NCBI GenBank assembly: GCA_017510725.1
Contig: JAFWMD010000045.1
Coordinates: 1 to 34,037, forward strand
Length of the DNA stretch: 34,037 nucleotides
From: Mogibacterium sp.
Lineage (GTDB): Bacteria; Bacillota; Clostridia; Peptostreptococcales; Anaerovoracaceae
Direction: 5' to 3'
Below the pieces are notes generated by a model. The model searched no databases. It worked only from the letters and a program-made list of their open reading frames with translations, and was not told the origin of the DNA. This document shows positions 30,480 to 34,037 of this stretch, in pieces. Every line of letters starts with the position of its first letter. The first letter of the stretch is position 1. A program made the translations under genes and the position numbers.

Positions 30480-31352
30480 ATGGCTGTAATTATTGACTCA
30501 TTAAAAGACACGATAAAGGATACGGTTACTCTGATACCGTTCCTGTTTATTACCTATCTGGTGATGGAATGGCTCGAGGATAAAACCGAAGATCAGTCTG
30601 TCGCAGTGCTTTCGCGTATAAATAAATTCAGCCATGTACTGGGAGCAGGAATCGGACTTATACCTCAGTGCGGATTCTCGGCCGGAGCCGCGAGTCTGTA
30701 CTCAGGAGGAGTGATCACGGCAGGTACATTGATAGCCGTGTTCCTTTCTACCTCCGACGAGATGATACCGATCTTTATCAGCTCATCGGTGGCGCCGGCC
30801 ACCATAGGCAAAATACTCGCAGCCAAGTTTGTCATTGCTCTCATCAGCGGCATTGTCGTTGATGCGGCCTCACATGTCATACGCTACGGCTTCCATGCCG
30901 ACAAGCATATTCACGACCTCTGCGAGCGTGAGCAGTGCGGCTGTGAAGATGAAGAGGGCGGCATAATCCATTCTGCGCTCGTTCATACACTTAAGATCAC
31001 GGGTTTCATATTCGCTATATCATTTGTACTGAGCCTTCTGATGGGATTTGCAGGCAAGGAAACCATCGCGTCGCTGCTGTCAGCAGTCCCGCTGCTGGGC
31101 ACGATCTTCACCGGGATCATAGGACTGATCCCTAACTGCGCCGCATCGGTCGTAATAACACAGATGTATCTTGAAGGCCTTCTCACGAGCGGCCAGCTGA
31201 TGTCAGGTCTTCTGGTAGGAGCCGGAGTCGGACTTCTTGTACTGTTCAGGACCAACAATCATCACAGGGAGAATATTGCCATAACAGCAACGATCCTTAT
31301 GCTTGGCATATGCTGGGGTGTTCTGATCGACATGTTCGGCATTATGTTCTAA
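30480..31352 (+). CDS. Putative heavy-metal exporter (ArsP_2-like)
   Basis: A 290-residue membrane protein with about eight to ten hydrophobic segments in two halves that each carry a GLIP motif: GAGIGLIPQCGFSAGAA and GIIGLIPNCAASVVI. This matches the ArsP_2-like putative 10-helix metal exporters. The central loop (about 140-160) is His/Cys rich: HADKHIHDLCEREQCGCEDEE, a probable metal-binding stretch. The start ATG 30480 lies 7 nt after the -10 hexamer and has no Shine-Dalgarno site, so the mRNA is probably leaderless. The in-frame TTG at 30465 overlaps the -10 and cannot be used. The metal (As, Mn or other) is not assignable from sequence. Confidence 0.82.
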   Translation: MAVIIDSLKDTIKDTVTLIPFLFITYLVMEWLEDKTEDQSVAVLSRINKFSHVLGAGIGLIPQCGFSAGAASLYSGGVITAGTLIAVFLSTSDEMIPIFISSSVAPATIGKILAAKFVIALISGIVVDAASHVIRYGFHADKHIHDLCEREQCGCEDEEGGIIHSALVHTLKITGFIFAISFVLSLLMGFAGKETIASLLSAVPLLGTIFTGIIGLIPNCAASVVITQMYLEGLLTSGQLMSGLLVGAGVGLLVLFRTNNHHRENIAITATILMLGICWGVLIDMFGIMF

Positions 31353-31376
31353 AGACAAAAAACTTTTTAAACTTCA

Positions 31377-31405
31377 TTGCCCAAAAGCGTTGTCAGGGCT
31401 ATAAT
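31377..31405 (+). promoter_or_regulatory. Promoter of the acidic-tailed membrane protein gene
   Basis: TTGCCC (31377-31382), a 17-bp spacer and TATAAT (31400-31405), 36 bp before the start codon of the next gene. Confidence 0.6.
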
Positions 31406-31440
31406 AAACGGGACTTTGTAATAGGAAGAGAGATTTAGAA

Positions 31441-32097
31441 ATGGCAGAAAACAAAGAACTCAAGGCATCAACCGAATCCAAGAGACAGAAAAAGGCAGAC
31501 AGAAGGGACGCCAAGGCGGCGCGTAAGGAAGCAAACAAGGCAGAAGACAAAAAGAGCAGACCTAATAATATATTGCTTGCCGTCATGATCTTCGGAGTCC
31601 TCATCATAATGTTTGCGTTTGCGGGCGGATACAATTATTTCAGTAAACCGGCCACGATCGAGAAGTATATGGCTGACAACGGGATCGATGAGATGTATAA
31701 GGAACTTCCGGTCAGTGAACATACGACGATGAAGATGCGCACTGAAAAGAATACAATAAAGATCTGGATTCTTGCGGACGAGGATGCTACAGAAGAAGAA
31801 CTTGCTCAGTACCAGGGCGAAGAAGGCATAGAGACGCTCAAGAATATGGGATCGTATTTCCTGACATCAACGAAACCGGAGACACGTGCTCTCAGCGGAA
31901 CTGTCAAAGTAAAAGCTAAAAAGGGTGACGAGTCGATCAACTACGTAGAGATGTCCTACAGCGAGGCAAAGAAGTTCGTAAAGGATGCACAGAAAAAGGC
32001 GGAAGAAGAAGCAGAGAAAGCAGAGACTGAATCTGACACCGATGCTGATGCTGATGCCGATGCAGCTGAGACTGAAACTGAAACCGAAGGCGAATAA
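31441..32097 (+). CDS. Single-pass membrane protein with acidic repeat tail
   Basis: A 218-residue protein. Residues 1-42 are very basic and Ala/Lys rich, one membrane segment lies at about 45-66 (NILLAVMIFGVLIIMFAFAGG), and the outer part has an unrecognised domain of about 100 residues. The tail is a coiled Lys/Glu helix followed by codon repeats that give DTDADADADAA and ETETETE (about 195-218). The basic side should be cytoplasmic. No family is recognised. The start ATG 31441 has GGAAGAGAG upstream. The acidic repeats are a likely site of length variation between strains. Confidence 0.75.
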   Translation: MAENKELKASTESKRQKKADRRDAKAARKEANKAEDKKSRPNNILLAVMIFGVLIIMFAFAGGYNYFSKPATIEKYMADNGIDEMYKELPVSEHTTMKMRTEKNTIKIWILADEDATEEELAQYQGEEGIETLKNMGSYFLTSTKPETRALSGTVKVKAKKGDESINYVEMSYSEAKKFVKDAQKKAEEEAEKAETESDTDADADADAAETETETEGE

Positions 32098-32132
32098 GCA
32101 AAAACCAGAAAAGGGGCTGTCGCACTAAAATA

Positions 32133-32165
32133 TGAACTGCTACCCGTCAAGAGGACAGTGAAAAA
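32133..32165 (+). repeat. IS left inverted end
   Basis: Starts TGAACTGCTACCCG and ends GACAGTGAAAAA. The last 12 bases match the right end exactly; the outer part matches about half. Confidence 0.8.
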
Positions 32166-32179
32166 TTAAAAGATTTTTG

Positions 32180-32213
32180 CAACCAGTAACAGCAATGTTG
32201 CTGGTTGTTTTTT
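32180..32213 (+). terminator. Rho-independent terminator inside the IS left end
   Basis: CAACCAG (32180-32186) and CTGGTTG (32201-32207), with an inner AACA / TGTT stem, followed by TTTTTT. It reads rightward, so it protects the transposase region from transcription of the gene upstream (31441-32097). Confidence 0.75.
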
Positions 32214-32239
32214 AGTTGCTTCCCTCGCCGGGTAGGCGG

Positions 32240-32335
32240 GTCAGCAGCGTGTTCCCGCTGCTGACGCAGAAGAGGGTATTCCGTGTCAGTACGTCAAGTG
32301 CTGCCCGGCCTTCGGCCAGCGTACTGTCACTTGAC
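32240..32335. other. Structured non-coding tail of the IS
   Basis: A perfect 9-bp hairpin GTCAGCAGC / GCTGCTGAC (32240-32265) is followed by two overlapping stems: CAGTACG (32287-32293) with CGTACTG (32320-32326), and GTCAAGTG (32293-32300) with CACTTGAC (32328-32335). The second pair crosses the first, so they form a pseudoknot or exclude each other. No gene is seen from 32166 to 32386. Confidence 0.55.
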
Positions 32336-32386
32336 TCCGTTCCCGCTCCCTGCGTTTGTTGAAGTGTATCGTAGATTCGAGAGGTA

Positions 32387-33319
32387 TCATGCTGCGAAAA
32401 GATATGACTCATGCTTTTCCATTGGAGTAAGTACTCCAAATCGACGCTGGTATCTCTCGTTATTGTAGTAGTAAATGTAGTTTTCAATCATTGCCATGAG
32501 TTCTTCACGGCTGTTGAAGCGCTTACCGTAATACCGTTCTCTCTTCAGGATTCCCCAGAAGCCTTCCATCGGACCATTGTCGATGCACTTGGCAACTCGG
32601 GACATGCTTTGTGTCATTCCGACAGCTTCAAGCTTACTGTGAAATGTCCTGCTAGTATATTGGTAGCCTCTGTCACTGTGACAAAGAGGAGTGGCTCCCG
32701 GATTTGCAGCTATAGCCTGATCGAACGTATCGAAGACGAGAAGATTGTCATTGTTGTTACCAATCGAGTAAGAGACTATCCGTCTGTCGTATAGATCAAG
32801 GATCGCACTAAGATAGATCTTATGCTTCTCCTTGTCTTCGTCATACCACTTGAATTCAGTAACATCGGTGAGCCATTTCTCGTTTGGTTTATCTGCTGTG
32901 AACTCTCTGTTCAAGATGTTTTCTGCGATGAACTGCGGATTATCTGCCTGGCGTGTGCATCCGAGGTTTCTGTACTTGATCGTAGATTTAATATCTTTGG
33001 CTCTGCATATCCGCAGTGCTCGCTTGTCGTTTATCTTGATGCCATGTTTACGGAGCAGGTCATCATTGATCCGCCGATAGCCCTTGGATGGATCCTTCAG
33101 ATGGATCTCCTCCATTTTTTCGGCGATGAGCGTGTTCTGTCTGACTCTTTCGCCAACATCACCTCGTAACCACTTGTAGTATGCTGACCTTGAAACATGC
33201 AGAATAACACAACACGACTCTATCGGATATCCTTTGGTTTCATTACAGTATTTGATCGAGCTGTAGAGATGGGACTGCCTTACTTGCGAAAGAGTTCTTC
33301 TCTCTCCAGCTCGTTCAAT
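32387..33319 (-). CDS. IS150-group transposase OrfB (reached by frameshift)
   Basis: The catalytic half of the transposase, about 310 codons in the -1 frame relative to orfA, open from the A7 slippery site at 33319-33325. It has the HTH_21-like region (SRSAYYKWL) and the rve integrase core with the DDE residues in WLTDVTEF, CHSDRGYQY and NGPMEGFWGILKRE. I see no strong internal start before ATG 33115, so it is probably made only as an OrfAB fusion. It ends with YYNNERYQRRFGVLTPMEK, typical of this group. It appears intact. Confidence 0.9.
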   Translation of the reverse strand: MERAGERRTLSQVRQSHLYSSIKYCNETKGYPIESCCVILHVSRSAYYKWLRGDVGERVRQNTLIAEKMEEIHLKDPSKGYRRINDDLLRKHGIKINDKRALRICRAKDIKSTIKYRNLGCTRQADNPQFIAENILNREFTADKPNEKWLTDVTEFKWYDEDKEKHKIYLSAILDLYDRRIVSYSIGNNNDNLLVFDTFDQAIAANPGATPLCHSDRGYQYTSRTFHSKLEAVGMTQSMSRVAKCIDNGPMEGFWGILKRERYYGKRFNSREELMAMIENYIYYYNNERYQRRFGVLTPMEKHESYLFAA

Positions 33320-33972
33320 TTTTTTAACAGATCACGCTCCATTTCTGTCATATACAGCTGGTGCTTCAGTTTTTCGATCTCGATCTGGAGCTTTTCAACT
33401 TCACTGCGAGGTTCCTGATCCACCTTGCGTTTACCACGGCGATCTTCAAGACCAGATTCACCAAGCTCCTTGTAACGCTGGACCCAACCATACACCTGTT
33501 GGTAGCTGACGTTATGCTTGATGGCCATCTCTCCATAGTTGCAGCCATTGGCGATACAGTCCTTTACAATCTGGATGCGTTCTTCTTTTGTGGTGCTTCT
33601 TGAGGTTTTCATACGGCTTCCTCCTGACATCTTGTGTGAGAAGTCCTCGCCGTTATTATACATCTTTATCCACTCTTCCAAACGGGAACACGATCGAATC
33701 CCATATTTTGCAGCTACAACGATCGGTGAGCTGTGCTCATTTATACATTCAAGCACTGCCCTTAATCTAAAGTCTTCAGAATACACACGGTTCTTTTCTA
33801 CTGGAAAAAAGCCATATTCTCCTTGAAACCTATATATGGTAACCCATTTGTGAATAGTTGCAGAGCTTGTACCAACTTCTTTTGCTGCAGATCGCAGACT
33901 TAATGATCCTTCTATGCATCGTCGTGCGACACTTATTTTAAATTCAGGACTATATTTCGTTTTGTGTGACAT
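33280..33972 (-). CDS. IS150-group transposase OrfA (helix-turn-helix)
   Basis: A 230-residue DNA-binding protein, longer than the usual 170-180 for the group. It contains three helix-turn-helix-like units: YSPEFKISVARRCIEG..., SEDFRLRAVLECINEH... and TKEERIQIVKDCIANG..., each followed by an HKW/EEW/YGW-type helix. A leucine-zipper-like coiled coil (EVEKLQIEIEKLKHQLY) is at the C-terminus. ATG 33972 is preferred over 33987 because GGGAG lies just before it. The gene ends 39 nt after the slippery site. OrfA alone probably binds the inverted ends and regulates transposition. Confidence 0.9.
   Translation of the reverse strand: MSHKTKYSPEFKISVARRCIEGSLSLRSAAKEVGTSSATIHKWVTIYRFQGEYGFFPVEKNRVYSEDFRLRAVLECINEHSSPIVVAAKYGIRSCSRLEEWIKMYNNGEDFSHKMSGGSRMKTSRSTTKEERIQIVKDCIANGCNYGEMAIKHNVSYQQVYGWVQRYKELGESGLEDRRGKRKVDQEPRSEVEKLQIEIEKLKHQLYMTEMERDLLKKLNELEREELFRK
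33319..33325 (-). other. Programmed -1 frameshift slippery site
   Basis: On the minus strand the reading TTA AAA AAA TTG contains A AAA AAA, a standard -1 slippery heptamer. After the slip, the frame continues open through orfB without a stop. Confidence 0.8.
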
Positions 33973-34004
33973 AAAAGCTCCCTTCATGATTAACAGTGAT
34001 TTTC

Positions 34005-34037
34005 TTTTTCACTGTCTCTCATAAAGGGAGCGTATCA
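34005..34037 (-). repeat. IS right inverted end
   Basis: On the minus strand it starts TGATACGCTCCC and has GACAGTGAAAAA inside. It ends exactly at the window edge with CA, as expected of an IS3 end. Confidence 0.8.

Larger units (their letters stand above)
32133..34037 (-). mobile_element. IS3-family (IS150 group) insertion sequence
   Basis: A 1,905-bp element bounded by 33-bp imperfect inverted ends (32133-32165 and 34005-34037), both starting TGA and both carrying GACAGTGAAAAA at the inner end. It encodes orfA and orfB in the -1 relation with a slippery A7. The right end is exactly at the window edge, so target duplication cannot be tested. The 220 bp between the left end and orfB are non-coding and structured. 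Confidence 0.9.

Overview
The window looks like a chromosome segment of a low-to-mid GC anaerobic Bacillota, probably a gut- or rumen-type clostridium. The signs are strong Shine-Dalgarno sites before most genes, a tryptophan T-box leader, an EFR1-type flavodoxin/ferredoxin fusion, a CmpB-like membrane protein, a BspA-type leucine-rich-repeat protein, GPH sugar symport and an IS150-group insertion sequence. No rRNA or complete tRNA gene is visible, so the lineage is inference only.

Layout. 1-440: probable edge of an integrated element, with two copies of a tRNA-Gly 3' end, terminators and a tRNA-like repeat. 444-3130: a small orphan gene and an OmpR/EnvZ-type two-component pair, lying between two direct copies of a 61-63 bp tRNA-like repeat. 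3274-6192: small membrane protein, HAD phosphatase, GH13 alpha-glucosidase. 6229-8146: promoter with palindrome, Trp-specific T-box, stand-alone TrpB2-type tryptophan synthase beta chain, then a REP-like hairpin. 8187-11928: EFR1 protein, membrane metallophosphoesterase, CmpB-like membrane protein. 11956-18004: beta-helix protein, glycerophosphodiesterase-like enzyme, type-B carboxylesterase and GPH symporter, probably a small catabolic locus that works on imported substrates.

18083-27150 is the most unusual part. A five-gene leftward operon with overlapping or nearly abutting genes encodes a DUF2201-type VWA protein, a BspA-type LRR protein, a MoxR-like AAA ATPase, a CrtI-like FAD oxidoreductase and a flavin/2Fe-2S reductase. 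A divergent two-gene operon carries a second, paralogous oxidoreductase/reductase pair. MoxR/VWA pairs in other systems activate or mature metalloenzymes and redox complexes, so I infer a dedicated maturation module fused to a duplicated two-component redox system of unknown substrate.

27206-32097: DMT permease and alpha/beta hydrolase; a leftward SPFH/ribbon-helix-helix operon with a three-copy 11-bp-period operator candidate; an ArsP_2-like exporter whose start codon falls at the predicted transcription start (leaderless); and a single-pass acidic-tailed membrane protein. 32133-34037: an IS3-family (IS150 group) element with inverted ends, a -1 frameshift site and an unusually long structured non-coding tail.
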